Below are positions 24,606-35,736 of a DNA stretch of 64,000 nt, piece after piece. Position 1 is the first letter of the stretch. Each line of letters opens with the position of its first letter. Source of the DNA: Amylostereum areolatum. Taxonomy: Eukaryota; Basidiomycota; Agaricomycetes; Russulales; Stereaceae. The stretch is from assembly GCA_012932865.1 (NCBI GenBank), contig SAXG01000023.1:375559-439558 (forward strand). Reading direction: 5' to 3'. The notes beneath the pieces were generated by a model. It was not told the origin of the DNA and made no database searches. It saw only the letters and a program-made list of their open reading frames with translations. Position numbers and translations under genes: made by a program.

Positions 24606-27600
24606 TCACCCCTTCCTTAGATTCGACGTCCTCGTCGCAATCAGATCCAGCTTCCTCTTCTGCCAGGAGTTCCCAACGATTAAGGCGTGCAGGTTTCGGG
24701 GCACCCGGATGTTCGCGGTGGAAGTCGTCGACACATTTCTTGGCATTCTGGAGATTGGCAAGAGGTTCCCAAGTATTGTCATTGTCTGGGTAGCCTTTCC
24801 ATTTGACAAGGTACTTGAAGCCGCGACCAACTTTCTTAGAGTCTATAATCTTTTCGACCTCATAGACTTCCTCTCCTTGGACTAACTCTGGGGGTGGAGG
24901 TGCAGGTGCTTTCTGGTTGTCAAAGGCGGGACCGTTGTGTGGAGATAGGAGGGACTCGTTGAAGACCGGATGTTTTCGTGACCAGGATGCAGGGAGGCAA
25001 AGCTTGTAAGCCGATGCTCCGACTTTTTCCAGGATTTCGAAAGGACCGAAGCACTTGTCATCTAGCTTTTGCATAGGACGTGCCGTTTTGATTACGGTTT
25101 GGCCATCTCTGGTCTTGGCTTCTAGCCAGACAAAGTCGCCGATTTTGTAATCTATTGGCTCGTCCTTCTTACGATTGTAAAAGCGCTTTTGATCATCCTG
25201 TGCTGCTTTTAGCGCAGAGCGGGCTTCTTCATAGATGTCTCGCATGCGTTGTGCAAACTCGTTTGCCAATGGGTTGTCTGTCTCGCGTCGAGGATTTGTT
25301 CCCAGGTAGAGTTCCCGGCCATAGTTGGCAAAGTTGGGAGACATCCCAATCGAACTATGGACCATGTTGTTGAGCGCGGTCATGGCAAGTGGGAGGTAAT
25401 GTGTCCAATTGTCTTGTCGTTGATTGATGAAGATGCAAAGGTAGTTTTACATGGTCATGTTGGAGCGTTCGGTCTGTCCGTCCGTCTGAGGGTGGTACGC
25501 CGTAGATGGATTCCCTTCAATGCCTAGCAGTTGGAACAATGCCGTGGTGAACTTGGAGACAAAGACGCTGCCGCGGTCACTGACAATCTTTCTAGGAATT
25601 CCATGATGGGGGACTACTTCTCGTAGGTACTCGAAGGCAAGCTCGTCTTCCGTTAGGTCTTTGGTCGTGGCCCAGAATACAACCTGCTTGGTACCCATGC
25701 AGTTCACATTGCAGATGGCGTCTTTTCCATCCGAGACTGGGAGTGGCATGACGAAGTCAATGGATACGTGCTCCCAAGGTGCTTGTGGCGGGTCATGTGG
25801 GTGGAGTGGAGCGGCAATACGATCATGTCTAATCTTGGTACGTTGGCAGGTTTCACATCCTTCGACATATTTCCGGACATCGTCTCTAATGGTAGGCCAC
25901 CAGTAGTTGCGTGTAATGAGCTCGTGGGTCTTGTATCGTCCTGGATGACCGACAAGCGGGCCGTCATGATGAGCTTGGATGATGTCTGCACGGAGTCCTT
26001 TGTCTCTTGGCACATAGAGTCTGTGTTGCCAGGTGACCGTTCCATCTGCATGTTCCAGCCATCCCTTCACTTTGAGTGCTAAGGCGCGTTCTACTGCATG
26101 GTCTTGGAGTAAGGTAGCCTCCTGAATCTGCTCAATGAAGACATTGTCAGGTCCATTGGTTACAATTCCTGCATAGTTGAGGGCGCGAAAGAGTTCTGGT
26201 TTCAGGAGGATGATGTTTTCATTGTCTTTCTCCCCCTTCTCAAGGCCCGCTAGTCGGGAAATAGCATCGGGTTTACCCATTGTTTTGCCAGGCTTGTGGA
26301 GTAGCGTACAATGATACTCTTGTAGCTCCGTTAACCATCGTGCTTGTCTCCGATTTAGCTTCTGCGCCTTGCGGAAGTACGTGAGATTGCGATGATCCGA
26401 CCAGATTTCAAACTCCTGTCGTGCCCCCATGAGGTATTGTCTCCATTCCTCTAGCGCCGTCATGATAGCCAGTAATTCCTTGTCATAAATCTCATAGTTC
26501 CTCTCAGCTTCGCTGAGGGACTTTGAGAGGAAGGCGACCGGGTGCCATTTGCCATTGTCCTGTTGTTGCGAAAGTACCGCGCCCGTGGCATAGTCAGAGG
26601 AGTCCGCCTCGACACGGAACTGCCCATTGTCTGTAGGGATTGCTAGAACTGGCTGCGATGTTATACGTCGCTTGAGTTCCTCAAAAGCCTCCTGCTGTGG
26701 GGTGTCCCAGACCCATTCCGTCTTCCCAGTGAGTTTAGTCATTGGGTGAGCAATGCCGCTGAAGTCCTTGATAAAGCGACGGTAGAAGTTGCAAAAGCCC
26801 AAAAACGATTGAAGTTGTTTCTTCGTTTTGGGGGCTGGCCAATTGGTGATTGCCGTGACCTTTGCTGGATCCATGCGAACCCTTCCTCCGCCGACAATCA
26901 TGCCCAGGTATTCGATTTCTGCCTTCTCAAACTCGCACTTTTCTGGCTTCAGATAGAGTTTGTTTTCTCGCAGGATCTGGAGGACCTCCTTGACTATCCA
27001 ACGATGTTCTTCTAGCGTATGCGTGAAGATGAGGATGTCGTCCAAATAGACGACCACAACTCCTTGGTGGATCAAGTCTTTGAACAGGTCGTTCATCATG
27101 GCTTGGAACGTAGACGGGGAGTTGGTGAGTCCAAAGAACATGACCGTAGGCTCGTAGAGACCTTTGTTCATGCGGAATGCAGCTTTCCACTCGTCCCCTT
27201 CTTTAATCCGAACATTGTTGTACCCCCATCGGACATCGAGCTTGGTAAAGTGCCGTGCTCCCTTAAGCTTGTCAACCAACTCTTGGATGAGCAGGAGCGG
27301 GTAACGGTTCTTTATTGTCATCTCATTGAGCTTTCGATAGTCTTGCACAGGACGTAGCAAGCCATCTTTTTTCTTGATGAAGAAGAATGGGGAGGCCATG
27401 GGTGATTTGGACGGTTGGATCCGCCCAGATCTCAGGTTCTCTTCCAAAAAGGCGTCCAGTTGTTTCTGCTCGTCCAATGTGAGGGGGTAAACTTTGCAAT
27501 CGACCGGTTTGAAGTTAGGAGTGAGCTCAATGGCGTGGTCCCATGGGCGTCGCTCAGGGAGCTTGTCGAAGTCGTCTTTGTCAAAGATGTCCTTGAATTC

Positions 27601-28740
27601 GTGGTACACCGTTGGGACTCGCTCAGAGAAGGTCTGTTCCTTTTTCTTAGCGTGCTCTTCAATTGCAATGTCCGATGCATGGGTCCAGATGTGGTATGTT
27701 GCTTTGTAACCATCCCAGTCGAAAGCAAACAGCTGCTCGTCCTTTTCCATGTGGACTGGCTCTTCCTCCTCTTCTTCATCATCATCGATATTGAGGAGGG
27801 GAGGGGGACAAGAGCAGCTGATAGGGCATCGGTCGAATTCAATTGACCCGGATTTCCAGTCGATGTGAGGGTTGTGCTTCTTTAGCCACTCATGTCCAAT
27901 GAAAAGGTCCGTATCTCCTAGATTGGAGATCACCAGGTCAATGTTTTCTTCATGGTCTTGAATATTTAGGCGAAGTGTGACATATTCCGTGATGGGACCT
28001 CCTGCGTTGAGAGTGCCGTCTGCATTTCGTACCGGGATTTGGCGAGCAGTCCGTCGCGTGGGGATGTGATTTTCCTGCACAAACTTCGTGTTGATACACG
28101 AGCCAGTGCAACCACTGTCCAGGAGTGCGAGAGCTTTGACAATGCGCTTGGAATCTACCACAAGTTGTGTGGGAATGACCGTTTGTTCCTTGGCGCTGGA
28201 GGTGCATATGAACTGCATGGGAGTGGCGAGCTCTAGTAGAGCTTGGCATGCTAATTCATCTTCCATGCCAGTTATCTCCTTGATGGCTTCATAAGTAGCC
28301 TCGTCACGACGTCGATGGTGTGTCCAGATGCGAAGGATTGCAATCGCACTTTCGGGTTTGTCTTCCCTTAAGCGACGAAGCATCCATTGAGCCGTTCCAG
28401 GTGCCATATAACATGATTTGGGCGCCATGCCCCTTCCATCGCACGGTGTTGTCCCTGACTTCACAGGGTCCATATCCAAAACCGAGTCCGTATCCAAAGC
28501 CGTATCCAAAACTGAAGCCGAAACCGAAGCCTGAGTATCTAAAATAACAACGGGACGCGTGCCCGTACCGATAGAGTCCATAAGAGAAGTCATAATGGGG
28601 ATATCCCCCGTAGTAGTACAGTCCGAATCAACAATGCGCATATGTAAACGAGAACCAGGCCACCGAGGTGCAACAAAACCAGACGAGCGAGAAACAGAAA
28701 CTTGGGCTTCAGATGCCGTGTACATCGTCAGCCCCCTCAA
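24598..28740 (-). pseudogene. pol: Gypsy pol: protease, reverse transcriptase, RNase H, integrase, chromodomain
   Basis: The frame opens at 28740 without its own ATG, directly where gag ends. In order it has an aspartic protease (LLDSGCTGS, around residue 205) and a reverse transcriptase with YLDDIL. It continues with RNase H (VEADSSDYATGAV), the integrase zinc region (H-H...CETCQ) and the integrase core (SIDFVMPLP, IVSDRGSVF). A TAA at 25447-25449 stops translation inside integrase; the second genomic copy has GAA there. Beyond it the frame continues from the rest of integrase to a chromodomain (YLVKWKGY, NTWEP) and ends at 24598. Chromodomains usually steer integration to heterochromatin. 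Confidence 0.9.
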
Positions 28741-28746
28741 AAACCC
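28736..28746 (-). promoter_or_regulatory. Putative -1 ribosomal frameshift site between gag and pol
   Basis: On the minus strand gag ends G GGT TTT TGA. GGGTTTT fits the X XXY YYZ slippery pattern, and a one-base backward slip enters the pol frame exactly before the gag stop codon. This is inferred from sequence only. I did not establish a downstream pseudoknot. Confidence 0.5.
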
Positions 28747-30709
28747 TCCTTCTTCTCCTCCACCTTCGGCTGAGCTTGAAGCGCGTCCATCACACTCTTC
28801 CGATCTTCGGCCGACAGGCTCCTAGCCCAGGCGGTGGGCGTCTCGAACGTCTGTGCTCGAGCCTCCCGCTTTGGTGGTTCCGTATACCGGTCCCTCCCCC
28901 ACATGTCTCGGATGTTCTTCACGTCCACCCTGCAGTCCCGCACCTGGTGGCCATTCTGTCCGCAGCGGAAGCATCGGCCCTTAATGTCGACACGGTTGAC
29001 GTCCATTGGCTGTCCTTTGCCACCGTGTACCGTGCCGGTTCCGTCGCAGCGCCATGGGACCTGTCCCCCTTGCTGCCCATTGGACGACCCTTGTCCTTTG
29101 GGTTTTTGGTTCTGCGCGGGGCCGCTGCGTTGAGTTTTCAGGTCCTCCCGCTCCTGTCACAGTCCATCAATCAGAATGATGCGCTCCTTGAGGTCCTCAT
29201 ATTTCTGAGGGACGTGACCGCTGTCATAGATGGAGTCGATGGTCCGGTAGTAGATGTTGTGCTTAAGCAGCTGCATGAGGTGGATGGGGTCCTGCGCCGT
29301 GGAGTACCCAGCCTTCCTTGCCAGTTGTTCAAACCTGGCAAAGTATTCATGGGCGGTGGTACCCTTCATCTGTTTGAACCCGTCCAGTTCGACCGTGGCA
29401 CGGTGCTGCTCATTGACGTCGGTGAACGCGCCTTTGAGTGCCTTGTGGAAGTTCACCCAGGCAACCATGGCTCCATTGGCTAGGTGCGCATCTTCGTACT
29501 TGGCCTTCCAGGTGCGTGCTGCCTCCCCTGTCATGTAGGTGAGGATGAAGAGTACTTTGTCCTTGTCCGTCACGAGGTCATCCTCGGCGGCTCGCATGTA
29601 CTCCTCGCATGACCGCATCCAGTCATTGAAGTCCTCTCGTTTCCTAGAGAAGCCTTCAGGAGTTTTCACGTGGACCTTCTTTCGAGGGGGTCTGGCGGCG
29701 GCTGTGGCTGGGGCGCTAACAGTGACTGCAGGGGGGTTGACGGTGATGGGGGGGCGGTGACGTTGATGGTGGGGGGCGGCAGGTTAAGGGCGGCAACAAG
29801 TACGGCAGGGATGGCGACCCATTGGCCATTTACTTCCATGAGCCATGCATTGTCGGTGCCATTATTCATGTGTTGGATGGGAGAGCCCGTTTGGCCGATG
29901 ACGATGTTCCATCCTCCCCCAATTTCGGTGCAGTTGGCAAGTTCGGCGGGGAGAGGGGGTTGGGGGTCGGTGCGGACCCACTGGGCAGCCATGATTGGTT
30001 CGTCAAGGTCGGAGAAGTCTTCGTTGGTGACAGGTGGTAGGGTGGAGGCGGCGATGAGGTTGAAGTCGGCTTCAGTGAGGTCGTCTTGGCTTTCGTTGGC
30101 GAAGTACCAACTGATGCCACTTGTTTGGGTTGCTACAAAGGCGACTTCGACAGTGGTGTCTCCGAGTTGGACAAAGAAGTCGTTTCCTCGTTCAGTGAAG
30201 CCTAGAGGGAGGGGATATATGTAGCAGTTTTCGTCCTCAACGTCGGTGTCGGAGTCAGAACTGGAGTCGGAGCCGTTGAGTCCGAACGAGGGAATTGTTT
30301 ATAAGTGGGTGAGGTCGATGACCTCTGGCTGGGTGAGGTCGATGACCTCTGGCTCTGGTGGGCGGTGGGTGTGTCGAGTGTCCACTGGTATTTTCTCGTT
30401 GGGCGCGTAGAAGGATTTTGGGGGTTGCTCGAGTTTGTAGCGGTAGGTGACGTATGGGCAGGAGTAGACGTAGAGGTTTCCGTTTCCTTGTTCGCTTATT
30501 TTGAGGCGATAGAAGTGGATGTCTATGATGGAGTCTTCAAGTTCTTCTACGCCGAGGGCGACCTTCCAATTGTGCCAGGCCCAAGGGTCTTTAGATTCGT
30601 TGATGAGGGAGATGATAGCGTCGTGGCTGATGGGGATGAATTCTTGTACTTGCGAGCGCCAATCTTCCATGCACGAGCCCCCAGTCGAAATGGTTACTCT
30701 GTGCGGCAA
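28737..30709 (-). pseudogene. gag: Gypsy gag region, broken in three places
   Basis: The upstream part (30299-30709) begins MPHRVTIST and ends with two copies of PEVIDLT before a TAA. The same frame then stays open through an acidic Ser/Asp stretch to 29666. The capsid-like block (29157-29669; FNDWMRSCEEYM, GEAARTWKAKYED, YFARFEQLARKAGY) is in another frame. The change lies near the GGGGG run at 29692-29696. A TGA at 29157 separates the capsid block from the zinc knuckle (CFRCGQNGHQVRDC, around 28950-28990). Gag then ends at TGA 28737-28739. It is possible that the first segment is a separate ORF rather than part of gag. Confidence 0.8.
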
Positions 30710-31141
30710 GGGAAGATTTTGTCGAGGGAAGGTGGTTCTGTTATGAGATCACAAGATGGTCTGCCTCAGTCTTCTCGACCTGTTGGCTGTCTCTTCGTCT
30801 AGGGGACACGAGCCCAAAGACTTCCTAAACCGCTTTCCTTTCGCCGCTTTTACTCGTTTCCTACACCAAAGGTGCACCTTCTACTGTCACCTCTGAGCTT
30901 TCAACTCCTGGTATTGGAGAGTCTCAAGTAGGTGTAACGTTTCGAGGAAACATCAAGCCGGCACCGGTATACGTGCGCACGACCACAATGTCAGGGTAAC
31001 GAGTCGCGTACTCTGGGGGCAACGGTCTAGGGCGGCACGGGGGAAGAACAAGGTCAGTACCAGACGGGTACTACTACTACTACGCTACAGTACGTAGGGA
31101 CGGTCGTAGGGTGGTGCAAGAGTAAACAGATCTCGAGCTTA
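30710..31141 (-). other. Gypsy 5' untranslated region
   Basis: Sequence between the 5' LTR and the first gag reading frame. It should hold the primer-binding site next to position 31141. I could not match the adjacent bases (ataagctcgagatctg on the minus strand) to a tRNA 3' end with confidence, so the priming mode is open. A short CTACTACTACTAC run lies at about 31069-31082. Confidence 0.5.
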
Positions 31142-31599
31142 TGTCAGCAACGACTAGTGCGACAGCACCAAGTTACGACACAGCTGACTAGAAGATGAGG
31201 ACGACAGAGGGGAGCCGATCAGACACGGCGACAGACGAGGGAAAGCAAGCAAAGTCGGTAGAATTGACTAGCTCGAGATAAGGAATATGTACAGCGAGAG
31301 CGAGCCTTATATACACAAGAGGAGAGAGACTTAGGTAAGCAACCAATACACGGCGATCAGTAAGCAGACCACGTATAAGTAAGCAGTCGTATGTAAAAGA
31401 GCACAGCATGAGTCAGTATCGTACAGCATGAGTCAAGAGAAAGGAGTCAGACCCGGACCGAGATGAGTCACGTGGGTCCGGGCGGGATATAGATGAGCCG
31501 GGTCCGGGCCAAGGTGGAGTCGGACCGGTGATAAGTCGATAAGTCCTAAAGCGTGTAAACGATGTAAAGTAAAAAGAAAATTATAGACCGTTCATGACA
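31142..31599 (-). repeat. 5' LTR of the gypsy element
   Basis: This is the second copy of the 458-bp TGTCAGCAACG...TGACA repeat. On the minus strand it is the upstream LTR and should hold the element's promoter. Its outer side joins the coding text of the small gene at 31600-31787, cutting that gene's 3' end. Confidence 0.92.
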
Positions 31600-31787
31600 A
31601 TGGGGTTACGGTCGTAAAGCTGTGCATCTGCGAGCTGTTTCTTCTCCAAAGCTGAAAGCTTTTTCATGGTGCCAGATGCCTTGCGAGACCTGGGTTTCGG
31701 CTCAGGGTCGGGAGTGGCGACTGACGGTTTCTTTAGGTTAGAAGGTTGCGCCCCCGAAGGAAGACGTTTAGAAGATTTAGGAGCCAT
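31581..31787 (-). pseudogene. Small basic protein gene truncated by the gypsy LTR
   Basis: The frame begins MAPKSSKRLPSG and is very basic (KPRSRKASG, KKLSALEKKQL). After RNPIV the reading enters the LTR at 31599 and stops after four more codons, so the natural C-terminus is gone. It is divergent from the Plavaka transposase gene at 31975 and separated by about 190 bp, so it may be an accessory gene of that transposon. No family was recognised. Confidence 0.45.
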
Positions 31788-31974
31788 GAAGGAGGGAGAG
31801 CGAGAATAAATGGAGAGAACTATGCGCGCTTGTTGTGGGAGGAGCGCACGAGTTCCAGTCGACGTGGCAAGACTTTTGCGGATTGAGTTTGAAATTTTTT
31901 GTAAGCCTGTTTTGCTCCTACCAACACGACACTGACACTCGGCTTCCCCTCTAGCTCCTTGTCATTCCACTCAG

Positions 31975-34900
31975 ATGTACAACTACGCTCGTTACACTTG
32001 TCCCCAACGCCATCGGTCAGATTTTCGATCACGCTCCGGCCTCACATACCATCAAAATGTATTCCATCCCACGTTCGTTGATTCCGACTCTTCTTCATCC
32101 TCCGAGGACGATGGCCGTGATGAAGACAATGGCGATGAGGATGACAACGGCGACGAGGACGACAACGGCGACAACAACGGCAACGTCGACAACGTCAACA
32201 ACGAGGGGCCGAATGACCAAGACAAAGATGAAGACGAATACGAATACAATCTTGGGCCAGACGAGTTCAGACAGGCTGAAGAGCAACCGGCACCCAACCC
32301 ACAAGATCGAGTCTACCATCCTATCCTCGATGGTACGTTGTCTATGTTTCTTCCGCGTTCTATTGTCTAATATCATGTACAGGGACACCATGTGATTTCC
32401 GCGGCCGTGACCTTCCACCTGGGACTCCTCCACCGCCCACCGACAACCGACCCGACGATTGGTCGCCTTTCGGGGACCGTATTGGCTACGAGCTCGCGGA
32501 CTTTTGTTTTACAAAGGTTCAGCTGGGTAAAGCTCGTGTCGACCAGCTATTTCAAATCATAGCTGCACTGTGTATCAAGATCAGTCGAGGCGACCAAGAG
32601 CAAGGCCTGCCGTTCACCAGCAATGCCGCAATGGAACAGGCAATTGATGCAATCGAGGCTGGCGACGCTCCCTGGGAGTGTTTCGTTGTACGCTATCAAG
32701 GCGAGCGGCCTGCCACGAACGTTCCCCATTGGATGGATCAAGAGTTTGAGGTGTGGACTTGCAATCCCCTCACCATCGCTCATCAACACTTGGCGAATCC
32801 CGACTTCAACGGCGAGTGGGACTACTCCCCGTATCGCGAGTTTGTCAGGCCCGAAGGCGAGGAGAAAAGGAAATACAAAGACTTTATGTCGGCGAACTGG
32901 TCTTGGAAACAATGTGTACGTGCATTTTGGCACCTTTCAATGATTTATTCTCATTGGTGTTCACTTTAGGATGAAATAGCGAAGGATCCAAAAACCCACG
33001 GGGCCATGTTCGTGCCAATTATCGGCGGCAGTGACAAGACAACTGTTTCCGTCGCCACGGGCCAGAATGATTATTACCCGCTGTATCAGTCAGCGGGTAA
33101 CGTTCACAACAACATCCGTCGCGCTCACCGCGAAGCTGTCACCCTTACGTCGTTTTTGTCTGTCCCGAAAGGTACGTGCTTTCTTCCTTGACTCAGCTAC
33201 CTGGCTGATTATCCGCAGTGAGCAGGCAAGATGCAAACTCTGAGCTGTTCCGCAAGTTCCGTCGACAGCTCTTTCATTCCTCGCTGGCAACAATATTCGA
33301 ACCTCTCAAGGTCAACATGACCATCCCTGACGTAGTAATGTGCCCGGACGGCCATTACCGACGTGTTATCTACGGGCTAGGTCCCTATATAGCAGACTAC
33401 CCAGAGCAGGTCCTCCTTGCCTGTGTCGTCCAGAACTGGTGCCCTAAGTAAGGCTTCACACATTTATTTGATTGACTGTACCTGATGCTGGATTGCACAG
33501 ATGTACTGCACCGTCAGATGACCTAGATTGTGCGCATGCGCTACCGTGATCACGGGAATATCGGGAAAAGGCCGTTGACCTTTGGTCTCTCGGGGAGCTA
33601 TGGGACGGATACGGGATTGTGGGGGATATCGTCGTAAGTTCCGCTGATACATTTTTCAAGTTATATGTCAGATCTAATCCACTTTCTTACTAGCCCTATA
33701 CTGATGGCTTCCCCCGCGCCGATATCAATGAATTACTTTCTATGGACCTACTCCACCAACTAATCAAAGGCGGCTTCAAAGACCATCTCGTAACCTGGGT
33801 CGGCGAATACCTCGAAATCGCGCATGGTAAGACTCGTGCGAAGCAGATTATGGATGACATTGACCGCTGGTACGAGATCCGACCTTTCTAATTGGTTTCC
33901 CTACTGACAAGCCCACACAGGATATCTCTCGCACCTGTGTTTCCCGGAATCCGTCGCTTCCATCAAGGCCGAAACTTCAAGCAGTGGACTGGGGACGACT
34001 CGAAGGCACTTATGAAGGTATGCTTGGTGGAGTCCGTTCTCTGTTATGTTCTTTCTAATGTTGTTCTTGCTTCAGGTTTATGTCAATGCCATTGAAGGAC
34101 ATGTTCCGACGGACATGGTACGCGCAATATCGGCGTACCTTGATTTCTGCTACATTGCTCGCCGTGCGGAGCTCACGGAAGACGACCTCGACGACCTCGA
34201 CGATGCGCTCACTCGTTTCCATCAATATCGGACGGTCTTCCAACAGTACGGTGTCCGTGCTCTGGGGCCGAAAGGCTTTTCTCTCCCCCGTCAACACTCC
34301 ATGAAGCATTACCGGGAGCTAATCGAGTGGTTCGGCGCGCCCAACGGCCTTTGCACGTCAATCACAGAGGCGAAACATATCAAAGCAGTCAAAGAACCGT
34401 GGCGCCAGTCCAATAAATACAACGCCCTTGGTCAGATGCTACAAATAAACCAGCGGATCGATAAAATGGCCGCCCTGCGTGTTGATCTACAGAAGCGGGG
34501 TATGCTCAAGGACTCACTGCTCAAATGGGTGTTCAAGTTGATCAACGAGATGTTGGCAGCGGAGGAAAAACACTGGCAGGAAGTCAATGCTGGTGCCGAT
34601 GCGGGGATTGATGGTGGAGTTCGTGTCGGCAGCGATGATGGCGGCGGTGATGGTGGGATTGATGACGAGGCCGATCTAGGTGGTCCCGAAGATGTTGGGG
34701 GAGGGCCTGTGGATATCCGTAACACCATGAACCGCGTTGTGATGGCAAAAACACCTCGTATGTTTTTGCTTGCTTCCGTTTATCGTCTCCACTATTTGCT
34801 CACGCTGTGTTAGAGCGCAATTATCCCAAGCTAATGAATGATATCGGCCAGTCCGTTGGTGTGCCAAGCTTTCGCCAGCTCGTGTTCGAGTTCCTCCTCG

Positions 34901-35484
34901 GGCAGTTCACGGACAACACAGATCCCAACTCCACCATTGCACGACGTCTCCGACCGCGATTCAAGGACCGTGTAAAGGTGTTTCACTCTGTGGCAGCACT
35001 GTTCTACGCCCCTTCAGATCCATCCGGCATTGGTAACATGCGATGTGAATACATCCGGTCCACACGATCATGGAGAAGTGATGGGGAACATCGCGACTGC
35101 GTTCTGGTCAATATCGACAACACGCACGACGGAATGGCCTCCATGGAGGTTGCTCGTATCCTGCTGCTTTTCTCCTTAAAGCACAATGGAAAGGTATACC
35201 CGTGTGCCCTTGTGCACTGGTTCCCGTGCATCGATTCCTTGCCTGATAAAGATACTGGGATGTGGATTGCGGAGCCCGGGTATCTGCCAGACGGTGAGCG
35301 CGAGCTCCAGGTAATACATCTGGATATGATCATACGTGCTGTTCATCTTCTCCCCGTGTTTGGTTCAGCCTTTGTCCATGATGATATGCACTTTACTGAT
35401 ACTTTAGACTGGTTCCGTCTCTTCTACATAAGCAAGTGGGCAGATCATCATAGTTTTGCTACCTTGTATTCTCGTGACCGTTAA
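31975..35484 (+). pseudogene. Plavaka transposase gene with one nonsense codon
   Basis: A multi-exon gene encodes a transposase of the Plavaka type found in Agaricomycetes. It begins MYNYARYTCPQRHRSDF, a zinc-finger-like start in which the usual second Cys is Arg, then a long acidic stretch (32090-32250). Exons at about 31975-32332 and 32383-32915 lead to GTPCDFRGRDLPP and EVWTCNPL. Later exons hold FVPIIGGSDKTTVSVATG, YYPLYQSAGNVHNN, DVVMCPDGHYRRVIYGLGPY, CVVQNWCPKCTAP, KGGFKDHLVTWVGEYL, PVFPGIRRFHQGRNFKQWTGDDSKALMK (as separate exons) and VDIRNTMNR. In-frame TGA at 33547-33549 interrupts the conserved CTAPSDDLDCAHALP region where an Arg codon (CGA) would be expected. All other exons stay open, so the lesion is recent. 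Confidence 0.8.
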
Positions 35485-35736
35485 ATACAAGTTGTATGCA
35501 CTCCATGTCATTAAGGCAAACTTATAATCAAGTTTCATATGGCCATGTCAACTTCTGTTAAGTTTGCAGAGTTGCGCCAAGTTCAAGTGACCACATTGAG
35601 TTGAACTAAGTTCATGTGACCGGCATGAGTTTTCGAGTGGGTTAGTAAACTTTGAAACCCCTTTCAACTTCAAAACCTGTTAATTGGCCAGCCAAGAGGT
35701 CAAAACTCTGAAACAAGAAGTGCTAGGTTGCTGATG
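35485..35736. other. Plavaka 3' untranslated region and right terminal repeat
   Basis: AT-rich sequence with repeated aagttca-type motifs (35520-35640), which may be subterminal binding sites, runs to the terminal CTGATG at 35731-35736. Confidence 0.5.

Larger units (their letters stand above)
24148..31599 (-). mobile_element. Ty3/gypsy LTR retrotransposon with chromodomain, inactivated
   Basis: A 7452-bp element is read on the minus strand with 458-bp LTRs at both ends. The order is LTR, gag region, protease, reverse transcriptase, RNase H, integrase, chromodomain, LTR, as in chromodomain-bearing Ty3/gypsy elements (chromovirus clade). The flanks (CTTGT on the left, ATGGG on the right) do not form a 5-bp target duplication. 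Gag is cut by a TAA, a frame change and a TGA, and pol by one TAA, so this copy cannot make its proteins without correction. The LTRs are almost identical, so it is young. Confidence 0.92.
31600..35736 (+). mobile_element. Plavaka-type DNA transposon, left end missing
   Basis: The right end is at 35736. Read inwards on the minus strand it starts CATCAGCAACCTAGCACTTC, sharing CATCAGCAAC with elements N1 and N2. It carries the transposase gene and the truncated divergent small gene. A matching left terminal repeat was not found before 31600; it appears to have been lost where the gypsy LTR now abuts. Confidence 0.7.

Noticed and set aside
26746..27846. Plus-strand frames inside the gypsy element
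   Set aside because: They are antisense shadows of the reverse transcriptase and protease coding region and recur in the second copy for the same reason.
31595..31603. ATGG on the right flank of the gypsy element matching ATGG in the uninterrupted flank at 41425
   Set aside because: The match ends after four bases and the sequences beyond are unrelated, so it does not show that the two flanks were once joined.
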